Assembly: GCF_002878395.1 (NCBI RefSeq)
Contig: NC_061115.1
Span: 152,893,649 to 152,957,648 of the forward strand
Direction of reading: 5' to 3'
From: Capsicum annuum
Taxonomy: Eukaryota; Streptophyta; Magnoliopsida; Solanales; Solanaceae
Length of the DNA: 64,000 nucleotides
Shown here: positions 11,971 to 24,507 of the stretch, one piece after another
How the letters are laid out: each line of letters starts with the position of its first letter
Numbering within the stretch: position 1 is the first letter of the stretch
Position numbers and translations under genes: made by a program
Notes under the pieces: generated by a model
What the model saw: only the letters and a program-made list of their open reading frames with translations
What the model was told of the DNA's origin: nothing
Databases searched by the model: none

Positions 11971-13806
11971 TGTAATACCCCGAGAAATTTTTTGTTGAAA
12001 TTTTGTGCGTAAACGTGTTGGGTTCTATCTTCTAGAGTGAATTATAAAATTTTCATGTGGAATGTCTTAGATTATGAACCACCATTCCATAGAGTATCGA
12101 ATAATCTTTCCAATGATATGTGGATCATCAAAAACAGACACCCGAGCGACAAGTTATGAGCATTCCGATCGAACCATGAATAGTAGTGAACAGTAAAACA
12201 TGCAGGAAAAAGTACTCAGGCCTGGCGTATTTTTTCTCCAACTTTAAATGATCATAACTCCTTATACATAATGATCTGGGTGATCTACTATATATTAACG
12301 GAAAGCTCTGCGAGTCCTCTTTCCAATGAAACTAGTTTCATCCAATTTTTCTATCGAAGCAAAATGTTCTGGTCGATCTACTTCAGCCTATCAAAAGTAA
12401 ATATTTGGATCAACTTCAAATTATCATAACTCCTCGTACACAATGATCTAGGTGAGATACTATATATCAACGGAAAGATATGAGAGTCCTATTTCTAATG
12501 AAATTGGTTTCATCCAATTTGGATATCGGAGTAAAACGTTATGGTTGATCTACTTCAAACTATCAAAACAGTCTACCAAAGGACAGATTCGAGAATTATT
12601 TGATTTTTAGGGGCGTTTTGGTCATTCCCCCTCACCCAAAATCCATCCAAGCCCTATATTAAAGCTTATTAGAAGCATTATATGTTATATTTCATCAAAT
12701 TCCCTCAAAAAGAAAACCCTAAACTCCTACATCCAACTTCAAGAACCTCCAAAGTTCACCATTAATTCTGCAAATTTATTCAAGATTCCAAGTTCCTAGT
12801 TCAAGAACTCCAAGAACCATCATTCAAAGGCACGATTAACATCTCAAAAATGAGTATGGATCTAAAGTTCACCATTCAAGGTATGTGGGGTTTTTCAACA
12901 AGAACTTTCTTTCGTTCTTGTGCCCAAAAGTAATTTTCTTTACAAAGGCATGATTTTTATTTGATTTTTACGAATTTGAAGCATGAAACCATATCTTATG
13001 ATGATTATTATGAAATCTTGATGTTTATAATTTTGAAAGATGAATTTACATGTGTGGAGATATCAACCATGAATCTTGAACGATATTTATCATGATTTTA
13101 ATATTTGGGTCGTGAATCCCCATTGAAAATTGTGTTTTTTTGAGAAAGTGTGTGTTATAAGCACGTTGATGTTGAATATTTGAGATATTTTGAATGATTT
13201 GACCTTTTGGTCTTAATGGGGTTGTTTTGAACTCGAGTGTGAAAGAAATCCACAACGTGGTTGATTTTGATTGATAGGAAGCATGATGGCTCCCAATGTA
13301 TATTTATATGTTACTGAAATTGTTTTGTTGTGGATTGTCTTTGAAATGATCTGAGCTAAGTCCGGGAGAAATCTTAGCACCAAGTGGGAGGTATAAAGCG
13401 ACCTTACTTCCCTAGAACTACATGCCCCCGTAGGAGTGAGCCTGAGGCTGATTTATAGAGTGATCACTGGTTTGTGTGGATTTGATATCGATAGTCCTAC
13501 TCTGAGGGCAAGGATAGGACGGCTCTCCCCAACGTGGGTTGTATGTTAGATTCCATGTAGCTCATATGTTTTATGTTGGTTATAGGATCTCCCAGTGTGT
13601 ATGTGTTTCCTCGCGTCTATGGTGAATGGTGAAGTGATTTGAAAGTGGAATTGTGAAAGTTATTCTTTCGAAAGATTTAAATGATATTTACATTATGAGA
13701 ATTGATTTTCTTGATGAACTGAAAGTGATTGACAAATTATATGATGACTCACATGTGTTATTGTACTTATTTGATCGCTCCGGGACCCATTTTCCGGGGC
13801 GTTACA
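11971..13806 (+). repeat. 3' LTR of the Tekay-like element, internally deleted
   Basis: 1836 bp, starting TGTAATACCCC and ending GGGGCGTTACA. It follows the 5' LTR closely up to about 13770, then jumps straight to the terminal block. It therefore lacks roughly 570 bp that the 5' LTR has. Confidence 0.9.
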
Positions 13807-14365
13807 AACTGTTAGGGAAGGACATGGTCGATAGAACCTGGTTCGCTGCATAGGGAATGAGGCGTGGGATCCACTAAAAAACAGGCAGTAAAGACATAAA
13901 AAACAATGAAAAGTTAGAGATGTGTATTTGTTTGTTTTCAAACTTAAAAGACACAACTACAGACATGTGAGAACAAAATCCACCATTAAACTGTTAAAAA
14001 GGCAGAAAAACTAATAAGTATTCAACAAATTCACATTACCAAGAAACAATGACATAGATTAAGAGAAATAGAAGAAACCTTAAAAAATTCATAAATACAA
14101 CACCATATAGCGATTGAAATAAAATTGATAACATAGTGAGAGAATGGGATTGGTAACTTTCTATATTGGAAAAACATGCAAAAGGAAGTAGAGTAAAGTT
14201 ACAGTAACAATTATTTTTTAATAATCTTGTGGTGAATAACCTAAATTTTGTAGTAAATTCGCAGCATTCATGCTCCGGAATATGTGGTATTAATAGGACC
14301 AAAAACGCTTGTAAAGAAAGATATCATTTAGTAATTTCTCAATTAAGGTATAGAAAAAGGTACAC
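13807..14365. other. Gap between gypsy element and phosphorylase remnant
   Basis: AT-rich, with no exon recognised on either strand. The next phosphorylase exon would be expected here on the - strand, but nothing resembling it was found. Confidence 0.5.
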
Positions 14366-15044
14366 CTTTTCAACCTTTTTGTGAACCTCATATGCTTTAG
14401 AGTGGTTTCCGTCATTAAAAGCACATAGATAAAAAGCTTTTGCAGCTAGCTTTGTTGACCACAGTCAAAGGTTGATCATTGTTTTTATTTTATAGCCTAG
14501 TATTGGGACATCATAGGCAACAACAGTTATATCTTCTCTGCCAACCCATTCCTTCCTCCCGTCAGCTCCTTCAATGATCTTCCCATAGAATTTTATATGA
14601 TATGAAATATCATTTCAGACAATTTCCCTTGAATTTTCCATCTAAAAAATAATAGTGTTATCACTTTGGAGCATAGCAAAGAATGTATAAAAAGCTATTG
14701 AAATATAAGAAAACCTGCAGTTAGTAGTATCAAGATCCCAAACAATTTTACTATGTATAAAAAGCTATTGAAATATAAGAAAACCTGCAGTTAGTAGTAT
14801 CAAGATCCCAAACAATTTTACTAAGTGTTTGAAATTTTCAAAAGCACGAAAGATCAACATTTCATACCTCAAGATAATTTTCAGCAACTTCCTCTTGTCC
14901 ATCTTTTGTAATAAGCTATTTGAAAAGCCCATATTGGTATCTAAGTCTGTAAACCCATACAGGGCAGTTTAATGTCACCATTGAGTCTAGAAAGCAAGAA
15001 GCAAGTCTTCTTAAACCTCCATTCCCTAAAGCTGCATCTGGTTC
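14366..15044 (-). pseudogene. Plastidial alpha-glucan phosphorylase (L-type) fragment
   Basis: Two adjacent exons of a starch phosphorylase are readable on the - strand. Exon 1 (15044-14868) contains [20 protein letters not shown] and KDGQEEVAENYLE, the conserved N-terminal substrate-channel region of the glycogen/starch phosphorylase family. Exon 2 (14641-14366) contains IKFYGKI, then VAYDVPILGYK and LWSTK. KFYGK followed by AYDVPI fits the plastidial L isoform better than the cytosolic H form. The intron between them starts GT and ends TTTTAG. Three in-frame stops (in FK*LITK, EIV*ND and INL*LWS) each fit a C-to-T change of a Gln or Arg codon. No other exons of the roughly 900-residue enzyme were seen, so it is a non-functional remnant. 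Confidence 0.85.
14683..14823. repeat. Perfect 70-bp tandem duplication
   Basis: The block starting ATGTATAAAAAGC at 14683 is repeated immediately at 14753 with no visible mismatch (period 70). It lies in the intron of the phosphorylase remnant and must be recent compared with the decayed exons around it. Confidence 0.9.
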
Positions 15045-17265
15045 CTATTAGTCATTACACTAACCAGTTTAAGCTAATTACAATAGACTACTATACCGAG
15101 TATGTCACACATTAATGGTGATTTTTATATCGAACATCAAATGACATAATTACCATGAGATAGACGTAAGTGGAAGGCACACATCGTCTATATGACTAAT
15201 ATGACAATGTCAATAAGCTTCTCTTAAAATGTAAACATATGTCCCGAAAAGATTCTGCTCTATACTTCCAACTGTTCCATGTGTATTACTTATGGATTAC
15301 TAATTGAACATTCTCTTGGCCAGAACCAAAAGTCATAACTTAATTCTTACCTCCATTTATCAACTTAGCTTCAGTTATTTCACACCTGCAAATAATCTTG
15401 GCCATGATTTGGCATGTAGTCAACCTAAAAAAGAAGCTCTATAGCTTCTCTAACTGCTCAGGATGTAGTAAACTCAAGATCACCACTTCAGTGTAAAATA
15501 TATCTATCAAATGTCAATATCTCATTAAAGAGTGTTCATAACCTTTAGAAGCTTTCTATAGCCACTTATAATACATAATAGGAAACCTCTAGTTGTACTT
15601 TCCTATTGATACAAAAAAGTTCATTAGAAATTTTTCACAAGATAAGATCAATTTAAAATCATCAATATGTAAGCCATCAAAAACCCAAAAGGAGAAACTC
15701 TTTGACCAAAAAGATAGGTATATATAATATTCTGTAATGACCTAGTATTTGGGTGCTCCAGAAGCAAGTGCTAGCAGCTGAGTTAGCTCTTTCCTTAATA
15801 TGAACATATATACCTTCTTTTGCAGGCCACCAATGGTGCCATCCTAGAACCAAAATTACTAATATATTAGGAGGACTTCACAAAAGCAACTACAAGAAAA
15901 CCACATGATATACCGTTGACAACCATCTGAAGCTGTTATATACTCTGCCAGCTCTAGTGAAATTTCTGCAATCATATGTCATTTTCCAATGAGTGAATGA
16001 TGAACCTACATAGTAATCTTAGTACGAGGTGGCAACACAAGAGTCCCCGACTCGATAAGTTGAGATTTAGTTCGTTGGAGCATAAACACCCCTATCATAT
16101 ATTTTAGAATTTTGAATTGTTCATTAGCCTTATCTGTACTAGGGACTGCTCAGCGAAGCCATATTAGAGAAAACATAGGATTGAGTCCGTTGCTGTTATG
16201 ATATCATAAAAACAAGTAACATATGGCCATAACATTCGGGAAGTAAAGATATACTCCTACATAATTCAATGCAGACTTGCGAAGTGGATTCAATCTTGTA
16301 AAGTGAATTCTGAAGTCACACTTAAGATCTAAGGCAATATTCAGTAGGATTTTCATGTTTGAAGAATTACTCTAAATTTTCACAATAGCCTTGTTAGCCT
16401 CTAGACTTGATTCGCAGTTAAAAGCCTCCCATTTATAAAAATTAAAGGGATCAATGTCTGTCTCAATAACCTAACTTGCAGTATGTTCCAAAAGAGTTAC
16501 AGGAGAAGTGTCCTTTTAACTGGACAAACAAATTCCAGAAAATCCATGGGTTTTTTCTGTGGGGTGTGGAGAAAGAAGAGGAACAATAAAGAATTTTTTT
16601 CTCAGAAATATAAAAATGTACGTTGCTTGTGACTAACACTTTTCTTTTCTTCCCAACCATTGCCACCAAATTCATAGGCTCCTTTTTTCCAGTAAGCACA
16701 ATATATTGTTAGAGATATAGAGAGAAAGAGAGAAGAGACATTGGCATGATGTAAGGGTCTGTGTATTTTTCAATCAGATGATTCCACAATGCACCATGTT
16801 TAATCAATAGTTTAAACAACATTTATTTTGAGCAGGAAAATGGTTTATATCCTTTACACATCTATTTAGCGAAGTGTTAAGATATGGAAACTTGGCTTAA
16901 TTCAACCCTAAAAGTTATCTCATGAGGGGAGGATTGTCCAAATCTAAGTAAGCAAACCACCAATCCATTCCCCAACCAAAGTAGAATTCTAACCCACTCT
17001 AAATAGTAATACAGGCAGGCTGCTAAAGTCGTGGTCACTATCAAAAGGTAAAATCAGTCCATAGAGCAGAACATATCAGAACAAAGATCAATGGTCATTG
17101 AAAGACCAAAGTAAATTGGTTGTAGATTGTTCTCCAAATGCTATAAAATATCATAAACAAAACTACGAAAACCATACACGATTCTCAAAATATATATGAA
17201 AAGAAGATAAACCATAGCAAAGTTGTCCAAATTAGGCCAGAAAATCATTAAGTTGCCTAAGAACT
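15045..17265. other. Spacer between two pseudogenes
   Basis: No clear exon was found. A short - strand segment near 15935-15960 (EISLELAEYI) could be the degenerate end of the SKIP16-like gene, whose family ends in a similar hydrophobic tail, but this is too short to call. Confidence 0.45.
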
Positions 17266-17473
17266 TCACCAAAAAAATAAACACAGTCCAACATCTCTAA
17301 TATAACAACAATAACAGCAAACGTAGTATAGTTGGCAAGAATTGAAGGTCATTTCATTTATTATACATCCATCGAGTGAAAGAAACATACGGATAGAATA
17401 AGCAAACAAAAACTTCTCATCTTCATCTTGAATGTTGCTAATGGGACAAACACGAAAAGAAGTGTGAACCTGA

Positions 17474-20400
17474 CATGATTTAACTATCATTCTAGTCTAC
17501 AGAATGGAATTAAAATAAAAAATAACTAACAAGAGCAATATCTATTTTATTTGATCTATGGAGTCGAAACAATTACCTTTAAAACATTTGTAGCAGCAAG
17601 AGAACAAACTGGAGGCTCCTCGAGAAAAAAACTAATACTTTTTACTTTTCCTTCTTTACGGACTTTGATCATGCCATGTTGCAAGCGATGGACTTGGTCC
17701 TCTGGACACAATATGTCACGATCCAAACTAGGGCCTGGCCGTGACGGACATCCCAAACCATGAAGGCTCGAGTGTCCTACTCTATCTGGTAATCATGCAC
17801 AACATTCACATAATAAAAGGAGATGCGGAAATATAATCTGATACGGAAACATGGTCATACTCTGGATTTAGTTTAACAATAAGAAATGAAATCCGAACTC
17901 AACTAAACAACATCCAGAATAGTTTGCAAAATCTCTACTACATAAAAATCTGACAGCTATCTGAAAGCTGGGACAAGGCCCCCAATAGACCAAAACAATG
18001 GAATAACATAATCTAAAATAACAGGCCTTCTAGAACAAAGAAGGTTCACCACTGTACAGATCACTTCTCTCTGGGATACTCTACTGATTAGCCGGACCCT
18101 TAGACTAAGCCTCCAAACCTGGGAGGTAAGGGGTCAATACAGATGTACTGGTACGCAGAGCAAATCCAAAATAATAATTTATATTCAACATATATAAGAG
18201 CAATTTAAAAATAGTTCATAAACATATCATATAGTAAGAAATCTCATGGGCATTTCTGAAAGACTCTGAAAGAAAATCATCTGAACTCTGAGACATTCTT
18301 TGTTTTACTTCTGCGCTAGGCGGTATACCCTACAACTCTGAAATTCCACAGGTCATATAGAATCCACCATTGACTCGGCGGGGAAGCCTCCAACCCAAGT
18401 GTGCCGCAAGGATTGGAGTCTCTGACTCTGCTACGCCACACGATCGTCGCCAGCGTAAAAAAATAATATACTCGGATCGACAAATCACGAGTTTAGGCTA
18501 AGAGTTACTTGAACTCTAGCCCTCTTCAGGCAATCACCTAACTCTCTTTATTCCCATTTTTAACTCTTTAAGACATGCATTCTCTGAAAACATACGCTGA
18601 AAACTCTAACTCTGTTATGGCGTACATTTATATGGTATCGTCATACCATTGACTTGCAAGTCACATCTCTGAGCCACTATTAGCATATAATAATCTCTGT
18701 TTCAAAATGTAAATCTGGGACTACCATATCAATAAATCATTTCAAGAAACTCTTTCTTAAAGCTCATGAAAACATATGCAAGAAACTCTTTTTTTTACCA
18801 TTTCAAATACACAAGGTGGTCATGTCAAAGATACCAATTATATGCAATTCTTTTTTTAAGACAAGGACAAAATTATAACAAGAAACTCCCTCTCATCATC
18901 ATAAAAATTATGTTAAATACTTAAATATTGAAAAGATCCCCTTTAAAACATTAAACAAGCATCTCAAATCATTTCCAACAAGTTCATCAACTCTAAATCA
19001 TCAAAGAAAGGGGTTTCAATAATAATGCTCTCAATCAAATCTTCAACATCATACATATTCATATAAGTTTAAATCAATTTAAGGGGGAAAGGCCTAAATA
19101 CCAAAACAATAATATCATCAACACACCCAAGATGCAAAATTTAAATCATAAGTTTCAAAACCCCTTTAAAATTTATGCTTGATAATTTTTAAATCATGTT
19201 CTAGTGTTGATAAGCCCATGTAGTTTTTAGGATAAACCTCACGTACCTCTATTTAGAAAATTAAATGAAGATTCTTGATGCCTACGGCTTGGGGATTCCA
19301 AATCTTCAATCAATTTCTAAAACCCGCGGTTGAATCTTGAGTTGTTTGGATTTTCTTATTTGAAACCCTAAGGAGTGTTCTTGATGGTTTCGGATGAAAA
19401 TATTAATAATGAGGTTATTTGGGATTAAAATCCCGTGTTTAAGCTGATAAGGGGGGTTAAAAATATCCAATATATCCTTAATGAGACATAATAAAAATAT
19501 AACTGGGAGCCCGATTTTATAGACCACCGCGATGCACCACGATCGCGGTGGCTCACTGGAAATTGACGAATGGGATTTTTTAAGGTCACCGCAATGCGGA
19601 GCCATCGCGTTGTCCTACTGGTTGGGACCTGGAACTTCAGTGCGACGCACCACAATCGCGCTATGCTATTGGAATTTGACAATTGCTAAATAGGCCCACT
19701 CCGCGATGCGCCAAGCACCAAAATGATGGTGTTTTATGATTAGGACTTAAATTAGCCATAACTTCTTGCCCGGGTATCAGATTTGGGCAAATCTTATATT
19801 GACAGAAAGCTCATTCGATTTCCCACATGATAAAAAGTCAAAATTAGAGAAATTATATATGATTTAAACTTTACTCATTTTGGAAGCCAAAAATGAGACT
19901 AAGTCTCTTTGACACTATTCTAGTCATTTAACGCTAAGAGCATATTACCACGAGCGATTTTATAGGGTGTTACACAATAGCACGACAACTTGTTGTTGAG
20001 TTCTATTTACATCATATACCAAATTTATCAAGGCATTCGGTATAGGAATTATTTCTCCATCAATTGTGAGATTCTCCATACCAACATAAAGTTGACCATT
20101 AGAACATTTCAGAAAGAAAATCTTTCATTGCAGCTTCAAGAGACTGCTACAACAACGTACTTGAATCAATTGATGAATTCAGGAGGTCAGATAAATTATT
20201 TAGTTTGTATAATCATTTGATGTAAAGGCAACAAAGATACATTAATCAGTCAAGATTTAACCATCAATGTAGTCTACAGAATGGAATTAAAAGAAAAAAT
20301 AACTAACAAAGGCAATATCTATTTTATTTGCTCTATGGAATCGGAACAATTATCTTTACACCATTTGTAACAGCAAGAGAACAAATTGGAGTCTCTCTTC

Positions 20401-20762
20401 TGGAAAAAGACTGATACTTTTTACTTTTCCTTCTTTATGGACTTTGATCATGCCATGTTGCAAGTGATGGACTTGCTCATCTGGCCACAATAGCACGATG
20501 TCTTGTTGTTGAGTTTCGTTTACATCATATACCAAATTTATCAAGGCATTTGGTATAGGAATTATTTCTTCATCAGTTGTGAGATTCCCCATACCAACAT
20601 TAAGTTGACCTTTGGAACATTTCAGAAAGAAAATCCTTCATTGCAGCTGTAAGTGACTGCTACAACAACGTAATTGAATCAATTGCCAAAATCTAGAAGT
20701 CTGATAAATTATTTAATTTATATAATTATTTAATGTAAAGGCAACAAAGATACATTAACCAG
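17474..20762. repeat. Direct duplication of a SKIP16-like exon
   Basis: Copy 1 (17474-20250, of which 2.26 kb is an inserted LTR) and copy 2 (20251-20762) share flank and exon. Both begin with a GATTTAACYATCA...TAGTCTACAGAATGGAATT block and end with GGCAACAAAGATACATTAA. Without the insert each unit is about 510 bp. Only copy 1 keeps an intact GT donor after the exon (AAAGGTAATTG); copy 2 reads AAAGATAATTG. Confidence 0.85.
17714..19974 (-). mobile_element. Solo LTR (gypsy-type), 2.26 kb
   Basis: Flanked by a perfect 5-bp target duplication, caata (17709-17713 and 19975-19979). The ends are TGTCACGATCC and GGGTGTTACA on the + strand. There is no primer site, coding region or second LTR, so this is a solo LTR left by LTR-LTR recombination. 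The reverse strand starts TGTAACACCC, like the Tekay-type LTR at 4526, so a - orientation is more likely. It holds GC-rich hairpins around 19525-19700 and the CATAACTTCTTG module at about 19757. It splits a SKIP16-like exon copy. Confidence 0.88.
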
Positions 20763-21001
20763 ATGGTCATAAAAGGAGTAGCCTCCTACGAGGCCTATTA
20801 AATTTGTAGGCATACTTCCAGTGGACTCCTCAATTGTTAGTTCTTGACCATCATAAAACCGAAAAAGGTCCCTAGTAGGTAGAGTAGCTTTACTTTCATA
20901 CTCTTCTCCAACTCTAACATTTTGTCCTCAGATGCACCTTTACACAATGTAGACAAAACTTAAGAGAAATTTATGCCTAGCCATTCAAAGCGTCAAACAG
21001 T

Positions 21002-21190
21002 TTGCTTCCTCTATTTCAATTTATTTTGTCTTACTATTTTTTTTACTCATTTCAAAACGAATGTCTCTTTTCTTTTTCAGCAGCTCTTTAATTTTAATTT
21101 CTTACGTAGCATGTCTAAGACCACAAGATTAAACGATATTTTGATGCCTCCCACATATTTTTAATTTAAGCCATTGAAAAGTCTGATCTG
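21002..21190. mobile_element. Stowaway/mariner-like MITE fragment
   Basis: Starts TGCTTCCTCTATTTCAATTT, close to the Stowaway terminal signature, and shares an internal block (AGCTCTTTAATTTTAATTTC and a following ACCACAAGATTAAA) with 41920-42080. It lies directly upstream of a SKIP16-like exon. The second end is not clear. Confidence 0.5.
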
Positions 21191-24100
21191 ATTTCTTAAA
21201 CTCATTCTGCACCAATTCTAGTTAGTTTTATACTGGGCATGCAACAGAAAACTAGCAGACAAATCCAACATAACAGTAAGGATATGAGGCAAGTAGAGGA
21301 GAGAATAAAAAAAGAGAGCAGAATTTGCACAAGCTTCTTTCATTGATATGCAAAATAAAAGATTTCCAAACTCTTGCATATATAGTAACCATAAATCTTT
21401 TCAAGAACATGCCTAGGACTAAATAATATGGATGAAATATCAGTTCACAGACATGCTAAATGTCAGCAATAGGAAGACGGACACCTAAATCACGTAGCAG
21501 GTTTCCATAGTGTCTCTCTCGATAAGATGAGAACATTGTTTTAAACCAAAAACTTGTCTACCAATATATCATTAGGAAAAGTCTTACTCTAGACTCAAAT
21601 AAAATAAAAAAAATTCCTAGATTCAGCAATAAAATACACTCCTGAGAAAGGATGATGGATAAGAAAAATTAGAAGGGCCTCTATTATGACTGGCACCTAG
21701 TTGTTGATATAGATAATACGATACACTTTATCTTTGACCAAAAGGCTTGTCATGGCAAAAAAATTCGATACATTTTATTCAGTTCCTGATTTGCCCCGTT
21801 GGACCGACAAAACTCATTTTTCACAGAAAAGAACTCTATCTCAAGTAGAATAATAGTAAATTATCTGATGAAAAATTAGGCAAATTGAAAAGGTCATCAA
21901 TGACTTCTTATTAACCATATTCAGTTCTTCACTCTAATACCATAACCATTTTACCTTACCAATAACAACACATCCAGTTAAATACAAAATTCTGGTATTG
22001 CGTCATTTTAACATGTAAAATATAGTTCTAATATTGCTCTATGTCATCAAATAAGTACTTTTGTGTTTGAATAAAATTTTATGAAAATTCTCTAATTCAA
22101 ATACTGCAGAGAAGGTGCAAAGTTACCTTGATTGCTCATAATCTTTTCACATGCGGTGGAGTTCTTCATAACAATTGATTAGAAGCAAGATAAAGATTGA
22201 AGAATTAATGCAACTGAAATATTCACCAGGAAGTTTCTGAAACCAACGAAGTTCATAAAAATAGAATCTTGGAAACTAAAATTGAAGCAAAAATGCACAA
22301 ACATTTGAAGGAATCTAGAAGTAATGGGTATAAAATCAGTGAAAGAAAGAAACGAAAAGGAAAACTTACCAAAAATAACAATAGATACTGAATCTGCTAA
22401 TTTTGTTAGCGTCAACCCCTATAAATTAACTCAGAAAATAAGTCAGCAAGTGCCGAAAATCGCAAATTAATATCCAAGAAAAGAGAGAAAGAAACGAAGA
22501 CGATAAACTTAGCGAGATAAAAATAGAAAAATAATTGAGAGGAGATGGGCTTACGGAGCTTTACTCAATGAGAATTCCCCATTATTGTTTGACAGAGAGA
22601 GTTATGCTTTCAATGTATGAATTGGAAGATGTCTGTTGCAACTCCCAAGCCCCAACTCCACCCGAATACACACATAAAAAAGGGAGAAAGAAATTTGAAA
22701 CAATAGAAAGTGTGCGGGACCAAAAATTGGGTTTGAAATTGAATTCCTCGTTTCCACCTCCGGGTAAACCTTGAACCTACATAAATTTCCTTCTTAGCCA
22801 ATAATCTGTTAGGGTAGATAGGTAACAACTTGTTCATGTAATCATGGCATAAGACTACATAGAATTTTTTTTATATGGCCAGTTCAAAGAAAAGCAGAAA
22901 ATATGTGTGGACATGTTGACCACAGAACCATAAGAGTTGTCTAAGAACATTATCTTATAAGCAAGTGTAATCACCTTTCTAGCAATTATTTCAGGCATAA
23001 AAAATTCAGATGTAAGCCCCAATTTCTAATGTAGAAGTTTATTTTTAACATATAAGAAGACAAAATATGGGCAAACTGATGTGCTTGAACCAACTCTTTA
23101 ACAACATATGTAAAAGATTACCGAAATTTCCATGTCAACTCGAGGTATCATTACTCCTTAGAATTATAACTTATCAGGCTGACAATATAACAACAGTAAA
23201 GAAGCTTGATTAAGAAACATGTTTTATGTGTGTATCTTGCAGTTTTATGATACTTCACCTGAGGTAGTGGTATGGTCTGCGTACGCTCTACCCTCCCCAG
23301 ACCCCACTATATGAGAATACACTAGATATGTTATTGTGATCTTATAGATTTATGATCAAGAAATAACTATATTTATGTGTGAATCTCACCTGAAATTGCA
23401 CCATAAAGAATGTAGAAAAGTGGATGAAAAGTTGAAAGAACTCATCCAAAAAGATAGCTGAAATTTCAAAATAGGAGGTTAGTCAGCTCATTCATAGTAA
23501 ATTGGACAATGCTCAAAAGGAGGTTAAAACACATGGATGACTCCGATTAAAGAGAATGAAGGGTTAGGATCCCATAAGGAAACAACTATGAATACAATCA
23601 TACATCAAAATTTTGCTATGAGAGCATGTGAAAAATTGGTATTTCCTTAACCCTCTCTTGTGATCTTCTCGCTCTGACTTCTCTTCTCTCTGACACATAC
23701 TATCAAATTCTTTACTAATTACCAATTTATCAAATTTCTATTTCCCTAAATAAATGAGATAATCAGTTCGAGCTATAGATCATATTAAAAGCTGCTTTCT
23801 TATTCCCATTTCAAGTATCTTAGTGATGACCTAATTACTGGGAGTCGGCGCTGAACCATTTTGATTTCAATCAGCATTTTTGGTTGTTGTTGGCTGTTAT
23901 ATTCCATTCTATTACTGACTTGAGCTTTTTGGTTTCTACGAAATTGAATCAAATTATTGTTGGATTAGGAGTAAATTATTATCGAATTGAGTGGTCGACT
24001 TGTTAATTACATAGCGAGTTCACTACACTTGATTTGAGATTGAAATACTAAAACTGTTTGAAGCATATCGAAGATCAAAATTCATAACATATACTATATA

Positions 24101-24422
24101 AAAGTCTTTGTATTATGCAATAACATAATAAACTTCAAATAAAGAATCCATTCTTATACCTGGATAATCAGGAACTGCAAAACCTCCCGCTTTGTATACA
24201 CATAATGCACTCCATAGAACAAGCCAATCTGCAAACCCCAAAACCCTAATTTCCCTATCACCAACCTCCACGGCTTCAATTGATCAAAAGCATTTACAGC
24301 TCCAACACAGACTAATCACAGACAACGACACAGACACCGCCACAAACAACACGAAACTGAACGACGTCCTTGAACCAATAATTGGAAAGTTTTATTGTTT
24401 AATTAGGGAAAAAAAATCTTAC
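21191..24422. other. Intergenic/intron-like DNA
   Basis: No confident exon. The - strand segment 22780-22370 has a pyrimidine-rich, 5'-UTR-like character and ends in a GTAAG donor, so it could be the first exon region of the SKIP16-like pseudogene. A SINE 3' piece lies at 23261-23337. Confidence 0.4.
23261..23337 (+). mobile_element. SINE 3' fragment (Au/TS-like)
   Basis: Carries GGTCTGCGTACGCTCTACCC, then CCCCAGACCCCACTAT and a GATATGTTATTG tail, the typical 3' part of a SINE family common in Solanaceae. The 5' pol III promoter part is missing. Confidence 0.7.
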
Positions 24423-24507
24423 ATCACAGCCATAACAGAGGAAAACACCAACATAAGGAAGAATGATAGCAAGGATGACTTCAAGAAATGTTGATTCTTT
24501 TAGATAT
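24423..24507 (-). pseudogene. RCI2/PMP3-like first-exon remnant
   Basis: On the - strand the segment encodes STFLEVILAIILPYVGVFL followed by CYGCD and a GTAAG donor. This is the first transmembrane helix and exon boundary of the small UPF0057/RCI2 (low-temperature and salt responsive) membrane proteins of about 55-75 residues. The expected start codon is not present in frame (ATA/TAT where ATG would be), and no second exon with the GYIPGIIYA-type helix was found downstream. It is therefore a single-exon relic. Because it is short, chance resemblance cannot be fully excluded, but the donor site falls exactly where this family has its intron. Confidence 0.55.

Larger units (their letters stand above)
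4526..13806 (+). mobile_element. Ty3/gypsy chromovirus (Tekay-like), full structure, inactive
   Basis: A complete LTR retrotransposon frame. It runs from the 5' LTR (4526-6939) through a tRNA-Met-type primer site (6944), gag, protease, RT, RNase H, integrase with a C-terminal chromodomain, and a purine tract to the 3' LTR (11971-13806). The flanks read tactg before and aactg after, a 5-bp target duplication with one mismatch. LTRs start TGTAATAC and end GTTATA/GTTACA. The gag-pol frame carries many stops and several frameshifts, so the element cannot be autonomous now. The domain order and chromodomain place it in the chromoviruses, most like the Tekay/Del lineage abundant in Solanaceae. It lies between a WD40 gene fragment and a phosphorylase pseudogene. 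Confidence 0.92.
17266..21010 (-). pseudogene. SKIP16-like F-box/ApaG-domain gene, decayed and partly duplicated
   Basis: Several segments match, in order, plant F-box protein SKIP16, an SCF ubiquitin-ligase adaptor with a SMI1/KNR4-like middle and a C-terminal ApaG domain. About 21010-20762 encodes LGINF, LCKGASEDKMLELEKSMKVK and, after a one-base frameshift, FRFYDGQEL, LIGLVGGYSFYDHLVNV. About 20760-20340 encodes IPNALINLVYDVNETQQQD, LQHGMIKV and EGKVKSISLFPEE. The last part is present a second time at 20245-19975 plus 17713-17560, split by a solo LTR. About 17480-17266 encodes the start of ApaG (FAYSIRMFLSLDGCIINEM, FNSCQLY). Stops and frameshifts are frequent. The F-box exon is uncertain; a weak candidate (LADSVSIVIF before a GTAAG donor) lies near 22370-22420. 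The ApaG end is not seen. Confidence 0.8.

Noticed and set aside
16463..16699. 78-codon - strand frame between two pseudogenes
   Set aside because: No recognisable exon of phosphorylase or SKIP16 and no splice signals in suitable places.
24192..24494. 100-codon + strand ORF
   Set aside because: Overlaps the RCI2-like exon on the opposite strand; composition is not protein-like and no family is recognised.
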